Assembly: GCA_030672945.1 (NCBI GenBank)
Contig: DAOVFL010000003.1
Coordinates: 1-19,907, forward strand
Reading direction: 5' to 3'
Origin: Candidatus Bathyarchaeota archaeon
GTDB taxonomy: Archaea > Thermoproteota > Bathyarchaeia > Bathyarchaeales > Bathycorpusculaceae
DNA: 19,907 bases
The notes under the pieces are model-generated. The model made no database searches, was not told the origin of the DNA, and saw nothing but the letters and a program-made list of their open reading frames with translations. Of this stretch, positions 7,538 to 14,739 are shown piece by piece (position 1 is the first letter of the stretch; every line of letters starts with the position of its first letter). A program made the position numbers and the translations under genes.

Positions 7538-7876
7538 ATGTCTGAAAATGCGATAACAGAAAAGAACCTTACGATTCCACAGGTTAAGAAGTTACTTGAA
7601 TCTTTAGGAGAAGAGAACTTGGACCGGTTTCAGCGTCGTACACTTGATTATGCATCTAAATTTTCTAGAGTGGATGCTAAGGCTGCTGAAAAACTGATGA
7701 AAAAACTTGTGAAGAGATTCTCTTTAGAAGAGGAAGAAGTTGTTCAAATTGTTAACTGTATGCCTAAGAGTATCGAAGAGTTAAGAGTTTTTCTTGCTGG
7801 TGGACGTAAAATTATTGAAACCTCAAAACTCGAGGCTATGATTAACCTTTTAGATGAACATCGAAAATTGAAATAG
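7538..7876 (+). CDS. rpo4: RNA polymerase subunit Rpo4 (RpoF)
   Basis: 112 residues. Recognised by the Rpb4-type helical layout: a short N-terminal region (NLTIPQVKKLLES), RRTLDYASKFSRVDAKAAEKL, and the HRDC-like C-terminal part with VQIVNCMPKSIEELRVFL. Rpo4 pairs with Rpo7 to form the stalk of archaeal RNA polymerase. The order eL21, Rpo4, DUF655, KsgA is a widely conserved archaeal gene string, which supports the call. A run of T residues at about 7890-7897, in the 50-nt gap after it, could attenuate transcription into DUF655. Confidence 0.93.
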   Translation: MSENAITEKNLTIPQVKKLLESLGEENLDRFQRRTLDYASKFSRVDAKAAEKLMKKLVKRFSLEEEEVVQIVNCMPKSIEELRVFLAGGRKIIETSKLEAMINLLDEHRKLK

Positions 7877-7929
7877 AAATCAGCCACTATTTTTTTAGGC
7901 AATGAGAGCTTAAAGTAAAGGTGAATATG

Positions 7930-8496
7930 ATGGAGAAGCGATACGAAGAGCACGCTTACGTTCTAGATTTTCTATTACATGGCCGTCCAGGTATACGCAG
8001 TACTGGGCGGGCTGGTTACAGAGCGGGAGCTCTCGTTCAACTTATAGGTGCAGAATTTTTTACACTTTTAGAAGCCTTAGTCAAAGAGGGTGTTATGCTT
8101 AAGCCTTATGATAATGTTTATGTTGGAAAGGCGGCTCGAAAGGCAATCACGTATATTATTGGGCGAATAGGTTATGATGAGTTGACTGCTACGGCGAAGA
8201 TGGAACTTCCTGCGGTCATCAGCAAGATGGTGCTTAATCGGGAAAAGGGCTTTGTCAACTTTTTTAATACATCCCGAGCCATAACGCCGCGGATGCATGC
8301 TCTGGAGTTGATTCCTGGAATAGGAAAAAAGTACATGTGGCAAGTTATCAACGAACGTGAAAAGAAACCCTTTGACAATTTCGAAGATCTGCAAAAACGT
8401 ACAGAAATACCTAATCCTGTCAAGTTGATTACTAAGAGGATTTTGGAGGAGTTGGCTGGTGAGAGTAAATATCGATTGTTCACGAGGTTCCGCTAG
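7930..8496 (+). CDS. DUF655 family protein with helix-hairpin-helix
   Basis: 188 residues from ATG 7930 (AAAGGTGA ends about 5 nt upstream; a GTG at 7921 and an ATG at 7927 are alternatives). The N-terminal half begins YEEHAYVLDFLLHGRPG, the DUF655 opening, followed by an OB-like region (GALVQLIGAEFFTLLEALV). The C-terminal half holds a helix-hairpin-helix, LIPGIGKKYMWQVINERE, and PFDNFEDLQKR. HhH suggests nucleic-acid binding; the family's function is not established, though its fixed place between Rpo4 and KsgA implies a role in RNA or ribosome biology. Confidence 0.9.
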   Translation: MEKRYEEHAYVLDFLLHGRPGIRSTGRAGYRAGALVQLIGAEFFTLLEALVKEGVMLKPYDNVYVGKAARKAITYIIGRIGYDELTATAKMELPAVISKMVLNREKGFVNFFNTSRAITPRMHALELIPGIGKKYMWQVINEREKKPFDNFEDLQKRTEIPNPVKLITKRILEELAGESKYRLFTRFR

Positions 8497-8514
8497 ACAG
8501 AACTTAGTTGGTTA

Positions 8515-9345
8515 ATGAGCATCATGAGTATTCTGGATAGAACGAAGTTTCTGCTTCGACGGCATGGAATTTTTCCGAAGAAATCTTTGGGGCAGAACTT
8601 CATGGTTGTGCATTCAATCTTTGGATGCATGGCTGACTACGCACTACTAAGTCGCAACGACACAGTGTTAGATATTGGCGCTGGTTTAGGCTTCTTGACA
8701 CGTTTTCTCGCCGACAAATGCAAATATGTTCTTGCTGTTGAATCAGATTCAAGGCTCGTAAGGGTTCTACGTGAGCAACTGAGGAATTTACCTAACGTCA
8801 AAATATTCGATGGCGACATACTTGAAGTGCAGGTATCCCCGTTCAATAAAGTTGTTTCAATTCCACCTTACAGTATTTCTTCGTCTCTACTTCTTTGGCT
8901 TCTGAACAAGACTTTCGAGTGTGCCATCTTGATCTTTCAGAAAGAATTTGCGAACCGTCTTGTATCTTCTGTTGGAAGTGAAAATTATGGTTGGCTAACA
9001 GTTGTTACATATTATTATATTGAAGTCGAACTTTTAGATGATGTTCCTAGATGGATGTTTTATCCTCAGCCAGAAGTGGATTCAATTATTATACGCCTAA
9101 AACCGAAAAGGCCACAGCCCTTCACCTTGAAAAACAAGGAATCATTTAAAGAATTTGTTCAAGCACTTTTTACACAACGCAATAGAAAAGTTAGAAATGC
9201 TGTTCTACAATTTTTGAAAAGCAAACATTTTATGACTACAGAAAAGGTTGTCACGTTATCCAAGTCCCTTCCCTTCCATAACAAACGAGTCAGGGAATTG
9301 GCACCTGAAGATTTTGGAGCCTTGGCGAATGTCCTCGCCGAATAA
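8515..9345 (+). CDS. ksgA: rRNA adenine dimethyltransferase KsgA/Dim1 family, altered motif IV
   Basis: 276 residues (ATG 8524 also possible). Expected to dimethylate two adenosines in the 3'-terminal hairpin of 16S rRNA. The N-terminal PKKSLGQNFMV (21-31), SAM motif I VLDIGAGLGFLTRFLA (51-66), acidic AVESDSRLV (74-82), FDGDILE (98-104) and the C-terminal FYPQPEVDSIIIRLKP (182-197) are all family hallmarks. The unusual point is motif IV: where the family has NLPY or NIPY, this protein has SIPPYSIS (115-122), so the Asn that positions the target adenine is Ile by simple alignment. The rest is intact. The HemK-like gene overlaps its end by 17 nt. Confidence 0.9.
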   Translation: MSIMSILDRTKFLLRRHGIFPKKSLGQNFMVVHSIFGCMADYALLSRNDTVLDIGAGLGFLTRFLADKCKYVLAVESDSRLVRVLREQLRNLPNVKIFDGDILEVQVSPFNKVVSIPPYSISSSLLLWLLNKTFECAILIFQKEFANRLVSSVGSENYGWLTVVTYYYIEVELLDDVPRWMFYPQPEVDSIIIRLKPKRPQPFTLKNKESFKEFVQALFTQRNRKVRNAVLQFLKSKHFMTTEKVVTLSKSLPFHNKRVRELAPEDFGALANVLAE

Positions 9346-9952
9346 GAAAGTGTTTTTCGCTGGCCACGTTTTCTATGTTTACGAGAGTGTTTACGAGCCA
9401 GCAGAGGACTCCTTTCTTTTCGCTGAAAACTTAACTCTGAAAAAAGGGGAAGTTGTTCTTGATATGGACTCTGGATGTGGCATATTGGGTATAATTACAG
9501 CAGACAAGGCTGCAAAAGTTGTTGCGGTCGACATAAATCCCTATGCAGTTCGATGCGCAAAAGAGAATGCGATATTAAATGGAGTTGCGGACAAAATATT
9601 TTTTGTGCAAGGCGACTTATTTGCACCTATAAAGACGGAAGAAAAATTCGATCTAATTCTTTTTAATGCTCCTTATTTACCTTCAGATCCTTTTGAAGAT
9701 GACTTTTGGCTTAGGCGTGCTTGGGCTGGCGGAGTTACTGGTAGACAGGTTATTGATCGGTTTATTTACGAAGCACCGGAACATCTGGAAGAGAATGGCC
9801 GTATTCTATTGATGCAGTCCACATTGTCAGATGTTGACGAAACTTTGTTGAGATTCGAGAAAAACGGTCTAAAGCCCAGTATTGTTGTAAAGAGTGCTTT
9901 ACCATTTTTTGAGACAATAATACTTGTTAAGGTTGAACACGATCATTTTTGA
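9329..9952 (+). CDS. HemK/Mtq2-like SAM methyltransferase (probable release-factor glutamine methyltransferase)
   Basis: 207 residues from ATG 9329; the frame extends upstream to 9248 but that part lies inside ksgA and has no family match. VYEPAEDSFLFAENL (21-35) is the opening of the archaeal HemK2/Mtq2 group. SAM motif I reads VLDMDSGCGILGI (43-55); usually the residue after DM is Gly, here Asp. The catalytic tetrapeptide is NAPY (113-116) followed by LPSD, against the usual NPPY. The eukaryotic and archaeal relatives methylate the GGQ glutamine of the class I release factor with Trm112 as activator. Translationally coupled to ksgA by overlap. Family membership is firm; the substrate is inferred. 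Confidence 0.88.
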   Translation: MSSPNKKVFFAGHVFYVYESVYEPAEDSFLFAENLTLKKGEVVLDMDSGCGILGIITADKAAKVVAVDINPYAVRCAKENAILNGVADKIFFVQGDLFAPIKTEEKFDLILFNAPYLPSDPFEDDFWLRRAWAGGVTGRQVIDRFIYEAPEHLEENGRILLMQSTLSDVDETLLRFEKNGLKPSIVVKSALPFFETIILVKVEHDHF

Positions 9953-10003
9953 GAAATTAAAAGACTATAACTAGGTTTTATGTGAACCGCTTCAATAGGG
10001 AAA

Positions 10004-10350
10004 ATGATTGGATACTGGAGTAATATGTTCAGATTGTCCCGTTTTGCAGCGAAGCAGAATGATGATTATGCGGAAAGAAAGCAAGTGACTGAATCATTCA
10101 CGTAACCAATACAGGAAGGAATGTAAACTGAAGAATATTCACTGTGATGGTTGCCTAAGCGATTGCTCACACGTTTCAGCTACCCCAGTATTTATGAAGT
10201 AAGGAAGTGTGGAAGAGAGAAAAACGTATGAACTGCATTTACTGCCTTGGATATCCATGTAAGAAGCTTTCTCAACTGTTCAGTGAATATTCAAAGGCTA
10301 AGGAAATCTCAGGCGATGTAAGACCTGGACCGGACCTCAATAAAGGATAG
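10004..10350 (+). pseudogene. Frameshifted DUF3795 family pseudogene
   Basis: Reading across frames reconstructs a DUF3795-type cysteine-rich protein. In order: MIGY (frame of 10004), GVICSDCP (10017-10040, shifted), FAAKQNDDYAERKQVTESFT (from 10043, first frame), NQYRKECKLKNIHCDGCLSD (from 10104), SIYEVRKCGREKNV (from 10187), and NCIYCLGYPCKKLSQLFSEY (from 10231, third frame). CDGC, IxEVRKC and NCxYCxxYPCKKL are the conserved pieces of the family. At least five frame changes are needed, so it cannot be translated as one protein. Neighbouring genes are intact, which argues against poor sequence quality. AGGGAA lies just before the old ATG. DUF3795 proteins have no well-established function. 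Confidence 0.8.
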
Positions 10351-10364
10351 TATTAAACGCTGAC

Positions 10365-10964
10365 TTAAAGAAGAATTTTCTGAAGCCTTAACTCGTCTCT
10401 AACAGGCAGTCCACAGATTCCATCGAGGATTTCGCCATGCTTCTCAGCTATGACGTTGGGCTTTACATCGTAAATCTGAAATCCAAGAGACTGATAAAAT
10501 GCTAAGGCCGGTAAATCATCGTTTGAAGCTGAAACTAGCAACCTTTTCTTCATCATTTTCTTGGCTTCATCCTCAACTTTCCCAATTAGATTCCGACCGA
10601 CACCAGAGCTTTGGTATGAGGGCAATACGCCCAAAACAACAACTATGATGTCATCTTTTACCTCTGCAAAGGAGATAAATCCAATCATGGTGTTTTCTGA
10701 TTCTGCTACATAAGCTGGAAGTTCCGCGACCATGAATTTTCTGTCAAAGGTTAACTGTTCTTGTTCTCCCCAAAATAGTCGAACAAACTCTAGAATTTCT
10801 TCCCTTTCACTGTTCAACGTTGCTCTATAAATCGTATATTCCAAAGCAATTTTCTTCAGGCTTGAGAAGCATACTGTCCGTAGCTTCATATGTTCTATGC
10901 ATAACAGCTTTCCACAAACGCTGCATCGATAGACTGCGTCTTTTCCACAATATTCGCAGTTCAT
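10365..10964 (-). CDS. GNAT acetyltransferase with N-terminal zinc finger
   Basis: 199 residues. The N-terminal finger (1-32) has CEYC, CSVCGKLLC and an H (C3, C6, C14, C17, C22, H25), resembling short B-box or HIT/AN1-like treble-clef fingers. The GNAT domain (about 43-199) shows VVVLGVLPSYQSSGVGRNLI (108-127), whose Q-x-x-G-x-G stretch is the acetyl-CoA pyrophosphate loop, and ASNDDLPALAFYQSLGFQIY (146-165), the motif B region. It should acetylate an amino group; the target is unknown, and the finger may choose it. AGAGG precedes the ATG. It converges on the DUF3795 remnant and is divergent from the dCTP deaminase-like gene. Confidence 0.88.
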   Translation of the reverse strand: MNCEYCGKDAVYRCSVCGKLLCIEHMKLRTVCFSSLKKIALEYTIYRATLNSEREEILEFVRLFWGEQEQLTFDRKFMVAELPAYVAESENTMIGFISFAEVKDDIIVVVLGVLPSYQSSGVGRNLIGKVEDEAKKMMKKRLLVSASNDDLPALAFYQSLGFQIYDVKPNVIAEKHGEILDGICGLPVRDELRLQKILL

Positions 10965-11002
10965 AAAGCCTCTTTCCTTTTTGTTTTGTTGTGTTAAAAA
11001 AA

Positions 11003-11010
11003 CTATATAA
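11003..11010. promoter_or_regulatory. Palindromic TATA box shared by divergent genes
   Basis: CTATATAA reads as a TATA element on both strands. On the plus strand it predicts initiation near 11031 for the gene at 11055. On the minus strand it predicts initiation near 10980 for the acetyltransferase at 10964. No other TATA-like element is evident between the two genes. Confidence 0.5.
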
Positions 11011-11054
11011 CCTTAGATCTTAGTATTGCTAAAAGATGCTGGAGGTTTCAGCCG

Positions 11055-11576
11055 ATGGGTGTTTTAGGTAAGGACAAGTTGAAGGAACTTATTGAGAAGT
11101 ACAAGTGCATATACCCATATGACTTTAATTTGCTTGATGGAGATGGCTACATTTTAACAGTTAAAGAGGAAACAACTCTTCACTACTTGGAGCACAAGAA
11201 CCTTATTTCCTACGAAATAGTCTTTACGCCACCTAATTATGTATCTCACTTAACAGCTAAAAGCAAGTATGGAAGGATGGGATTATCTTTCCTGAACGCT
11301 GCAAAGGTTCACAGCGGATTTGTAGGAAGACTTGCTCTTGAACTTGTGAACTTAGGCAATAATCGTGTCCCAATAACGATCAGAAGGGGAGACCCCTTCA
11401 TGCACATAGAATTTGTCACAAGGGATGGTGAACCATCCCCTTACACTGGAGGCTACCAATTCCAATACTTGACTGATGAGGAACTGCAAATGTATGTTTC
11501 GATTCTGAAAAAGGTTTTCCCAAACTATAGTGAACTTGCTAAGATGTGGTTTAGAAACAAGCGATTGCCACCATGA
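11055..11576 (+). CDS. dCTP deaminase / dUTPase superfamily protein
   Basis: 173 residues. The trimeric dUTPase-fold region runs about 50-125 with TAKSKYGRMGLSFLN (67-81), HSGFVGRLALELVNLGNN (86-103) and ITIRRGDPFMHIEF (107-120), followed by the C-terminal YTGGYQFQ (130-137). Dcd-type enzymes deaminate dCTP and dUTPases hydrolyse dUTP. E96 in LALELVN matches the catalytic Glu of Dcd. However, the usual RSS is KSK here and the usual D-P/A-G-F is H-S-G-F, so activity on either nucleotide is not assured. GGAGGT at 11041-11046 gives a strong ribosome-binding site 8 nt from the ATG. Confidence 0.8.
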   Translation: MGVLGKDKLKELIEKYKCIYPYDFNLLDGDGYILTVKEETTLHYLEHKNLISYEIVFTPPNYVSHLTAKSKYGRMGLSFLNAAKVHSGFVGRLALELVNLGNNRVPITIRRGDPFMHIEFVTRDGEPSPYTGGYQFQYLTDEELQMYVSILKKVFPNYSELAKMWFRNKRLPP

Positions 11577-11602
11577 AGATAAGTTTGAATAGCCATTCTG
11601 AT

Positions 11603-11628
11603 TTATGAAATTGATTTGGAATTCATAA
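11603..11628 (+). terminator. Weak hairpin downstream of the dCTP deaminase-like gene
   Basis: TTATGAA (11603-11609) and TTCATAA (11622-11628) form a 7-bp AT-rich stem with a 12-nt loop. It could mark the end of the upstream transcript, but archaeal termination rarely relies on such hairpins and no strong T run follows. Confidence 0.2.
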
Positions 11629-11658
11629 CTTTAATCAAAAAGTATCAGGTACATATCG

Positions 11659-11668
11659 TTTAAATATT
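11659..11668 (+). promoter_or_regulatory. TATA box for the L10e-PEP synthase pair
   Basis: TTTAAATATT, about 26 nt before a likely transcription start near 11689. The ribosome-binding purines AAGGGGA (11686-11692) then sit 6 nt before the ATG at 11699, which supports that start over the ATG at 11693. Confidence 0.55.
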
Positions 11669-11698
11669 ACGGTTATGGTATGCTGAAGGGGAATGTTA

Positions 11699-12214
11699 AT
11701 GCGTGCACGTAATTATAGAACTGTTAAGGGGCGACCTTACACCCGAAAGGATTTTGTTAGGGGGTTTCCCCCTCCAAAAATAACCAAGTTCACTATGGGA
11801 GATACTAAGTCAAAATTTGAATACGAAGTAAAACTCATAGCGCGTAAGAAGGTGCAAATTCGCCATAATGCTTTAGAGGCTGCGCGCATAGCTACGAATC
11901 GTCATTTGGGGAATAAGCTTTTGGAACGTTACTGTTTACGCATTCTTCCTTATCCGCACATAATTCTTAGGGAGAACAAGATGATTTTTGGTGCGCATGC
12001 AGACCGTATTTCAGATGGCATGCGAAGATCCTTTGGAAAGGCTATAGGAACCGCGGCGAGTGTAAAATCCAATCAGAATCTCATGACGGTTTACGTGAAT
12101 GCTGATGGCGTTGAAGCTGCTAAAGAAGCTTTGAAACTAGGAGGTTCCAAACTTCCAACTCCATGTAGGATAAGTATTGAAAAGATGCAAAACGAAGAGG
12201 TAAAAGTATCATGA
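11699..12214 (+). CDS. rpl10e: Ribosomal protein uL16 (archaeal L10e)
   Basis: 171 residues from ATG 11699 (MRARNYRTVKGRPYTRKD); ATG 11693 adds two residues but sits against its own Shine-Dalgarno. The body is typical of L10e: VQIRHNALEAARIATNRHL, RILPYPHIILRENK, ADRISDGMRRSFGKAIGTAA, and a C-terminal GGSKLPTPCRISIEK. The protein binds the large subunit near the A site and helps position tRNA. Its stop overlaps the start of the PEP synthase gene by 4 nt (ATGA), so the two are translationally coupled, which is an unusual partner for a ribosomal protein. Confidence 0.96.
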   Translation: MRARNYRTVKGRPYTRKDFVRGFPPPKITKFTMGDTKSKFEYEVKLIARKKVQIRHNALEAARIATNRHLGNKLLERYCLRILPYPHIILRENKMIFGAHADRISDGMRRSFGKAIGTAASVKSNQNLMTVYVNADGVEAAKEALKLGGSKLPTPCRISIEKMQNEEVKVS

Positions 12215-14676
12215 CGGAAATGGAAAACAAGTTGGTACTGTGGTTTGAGAACCTAAGAAAAACGGACATCCCTTATGTTGGAGGTAAAAACGCGAACCTC
12301 GGTGAGATGATAAATGCAGGTATGCCAGTTCCACCAGGATTTGCAGTAACAGCTTACTCCTACAAGAAGTTCATCGAAGAAACAGGCATATTTGAAAAGA
12401 TCTACGCGATTATAAGGGAAACGGTGACTAACCCGAACGACCCCAAACAGTATGAAGTGGCGTCTAAAAAGATTCGTAAACTAATGGAATCAACACCCAC
12501 ACCTAAAGACGTAGAGGAAGCTATTAGACATGCTTACGGAGAACTATGTAAACGGTTGAATGTAAATACGGTTTTCGTTGCGGTGAGATCAAGTGCTACA
12601 GCTGAAGACTTGCCTGACGCGTCTTTCGCTGGACAGCAGGAAACATACCTAAACGTGAAGGGAGACGATGAACTTCTCGAGAAAACTGCAGAATGCTGGT
12701 CAAGCCTTTTCACGCCTAGAGCAATCTTTTACAGAACTCAAAAAGGGTTTAGACATGAGGACGTTCTTATAAGTGTCGGCGTCCAAAAAATGGTAGATGC
12801 AAAGGTCGCCGGCGTAATGTTTACTCTCAACCCGGTTACTGGAGATCCGAACCAAATTGTTATCGAAGGTAACTGGGGCCTCGGCGAAGCCGTCGTTTCA
12901 GGAGCAGTTACACCAGACTACTTCTTGCTTGATAAGAATACTACAAAAATTATGGAACGTAAAATAGCTAAGAAAACTGTCGAGTACATTAAAGATCCTG
13001 AAACCGGAAAAAATGCGCAGGTTGAAGTTCCACCTGAACGCCAAGAGGTGTCATGCTTAAAGGACGACGAAATACTTAGAATTGCAGAGCTCGGGAAGAG
13101 AATTGAGAAGCATTATGGAAGGGCTCAAGATATTGAATGGGCCATAGATAGAGACGCACAGTTTCCAGAAAACCTTTTCATTGTACAGTCTAGACCTGAA
13201 ACGGTTTGGAGTGTTAAGAAGGCTAGAGACCGGCTTGAGGAAAAAACTGCCGCTGTTGCTTCTGTGGAGTTGAATGTCGTTGCGAAAGGTATAGGAACTG
13301 GAAAGAGAGACATAGGCTTCGGCATAGCCAAGATTATCTCTTCAACTGAAGACGCGGGGAAACTTATGCGGGAAAACGATATACTTGTAACCATCATGAC
13401 AAATCCGGACTTCGTTCCTTACATGAAAATGGCAAGCGCTATTGTAACCAACAAAGGTGGAGTTACATGCCATGCAGCCATCGTTAGCCGCGAACTTGGA
13501 ATTCCATGTATCGTTGGAACCGAGAATGCAACCCAAGTCATGGAAACTGACAAGAAATACACTGTGGATGCTAGAAACGGCATAATCTACGAAGGAATAG
13601 TCGAGAAGATAATTCAGCCAGCTGCATCTACAACTTCAGGTTTAGCTTCAACCGCTTACACAACTATCCAACAAAATCCAGTAACAGCAACAAAAATCTA
13701 CATGAATCTAGGTATACCGGAAAAAATCGTAGATTACAAGGACCTTCCATTTGACGGAATAGGCTTAATGCGCATTGAATTTATATTAGCAAGCTCCATT
13801 GGTGAACATCCGCTTTATCTAATAGAGACTGGGCAAGTACAAAGTTTCATTGATAAGTTAGCTGAAGGAATTGCAACTGTTGCAAGAGCTATTCAGCCCC
13901 GTCCGTTAGTGGTGCGTTTCAGTGATTTTAAAACAAACGAGTACCGCGAGTTGAAAGGTGGAGAAAAATACGAAATTGTCGAAGACAACCCGATGCTTGG
14001 ATGGCGAGGATGCAGCCGCTATATAAGCCCATGGTACAAGGAAGCTTTCATACTTGAGTGCAAAGCACTTAAAAAGTGTCGAGAAGAGTGGGGTCTCAAA
14101 AACGTTTGGGTAATGCTTCCAGTTGTACGGACAGTGTGGGAAGCGAAAAAAGTTTTGAAAGTCATGAAGGAAGAAGGCCTAGAACGTTCAAGAGACTTTA
14201 AAGTCTGGTTTATGGCTGAGACACCGTCGATAGTCATAATGGCCGACGAATTCTCAAAATTATGTGATGGCTTCTCAATAGGTTCAAACGACCTTACTCA
14301 AGGAGTTTTATTGATAGATCGCGACTCTGAACGTTTAGGTTTGCTGGGTTACTTTGACGAAAGAGACCCCGCCGTGAAAAGAGCGGTAGCTCACTTGATT
14401 CGAGTAGCCCATCAAAACGGTTGCACAGTCTCAATCTGCGGTGAGGGTCCATCAAACTTACCCGACTTCGCAGAGTTTCTGGTGAAGGCTGGAATAGATA
14501 GCATTTCAGTGAATGCAGACGCTGTGATAGCAACCAGAAGACTTGTTGCGAGCATGGAAAAGAAAATAATTCTGGAACAGCTTGCCGAGCTGAGTAAGAA
14601 AGCTTCTAGATTTTCAAGCCGAGAAACGAAACAGGGATGGGAATGGACGCCCAACTGGGATGAACCTCTAAAATAA
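12211..14676 (+). CDS. ppsA: Phosphoenolpyruvate synthase
   Basis: 821 residues. Makes PEP from pyruvate and ATP, giving AMP and phosphate, for gluconeogenesis. The N-terminal ATP-grasp domain shows VGGKNANLGEM (23-33) and RSSATAEDLPDASFAGQQ (126-143). The swivelling phosphohistidine domain has GGVTCHAAIVSRELGIPCIV with the catalytic H421. The C-terminal PEP/pyruvate barrel has GLMRIEF, GSNDLTQGVLLIDRDS and ICGEGPSN with catalytic C743. Length is slightly above the bacterial enzyme, and all catalytic pieces are there. The start overlaps the L10e stop; ATG 12220 is a possible alternative. No terminator is evident before dph2. Confidence 0.96.
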   Translation: MTEMENKLVLWFENLRKTDIPYVGGKNANLGEMINAGMPVPPGFAVTAYSYKKFIEETGIFEKIYAIIRETVTNPNDPKQYEVASKKIRKLMESTPTPKDVEEAIRHAYGELCKRLNVNTVFVAVRSSATAEDLPDASFAGQQETYLNVKGDDELLEKTAECWSSLFTPRAIFYRTQKGFRHEDVLISVGVQKMVDAKVAGVMFTLNPVTGDPNQIVIEGNWGLGEAVVSGAVTPDYFLLDKNTTKIMERKIAKKTVEYIKDPETGKNAQVEVPPERQEVSCLKDDEILRIAELGKRIEKHYGRAQDIEWAIDRDAQFPENLFIVQSRPETVWSVKKARDRLEEKTAAVASVELNVVAKGIGTGKRDIGFGIAKIISSTEDAGKLMRENDILVTIMTNPDFVPYMKMASAIVTNKGGVTCHAAIVSRELGIPCIVGTENATQVMETDKKYTVDARNGIIYEGIVEKIIQPAASTTSGLASTAYTTIQQNPVTATKIYMNLGIPEKIVDYKDLPFDGIGLMRIEFILASSIGEHPLYLIETGQVQSFIDKLAEGIATVARAIQPRPLVVRFSDFKTNEYRELKGGEKYEIVEDNPMLGWRGCSRYISPWYKEAFILECKALKKCREEWGLKNVWVMLPVVRTVWEAKKVLKVMKEEGLERSRDFKVWFMAETPSIVIMADEFSKLCDGFSIGSNDLTQGVLLIDRDSERLGLLGYFDERDPAVKRAVAHLIRVAHQNGCTVSICGEGPSNLPDFAEFLVKAGIDSISVNADAVIATRRLVASMEKKIILEQLAELSKKASRFSSRETKQGWEWTPNWDEPLK

Positions 14677-14739
14677 TAAACGACTCATTCAATTCCATTA
14701 GAACATGTTTTCCAACCTTAATATTTTGAGCGTGTTCAC

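Noticed and set aside
9248..9328. Upstream extension of the HemK-like frame
   Set aside because: These 27 codons overlap the conserved end of ksgA in another frame and do not resemble the family; the match begins at 9329.
13125..13536. Minus-strand frames inside PEP synthase
   Set aside because: Shadows of a long conserved gene with complete catalytic motifs.
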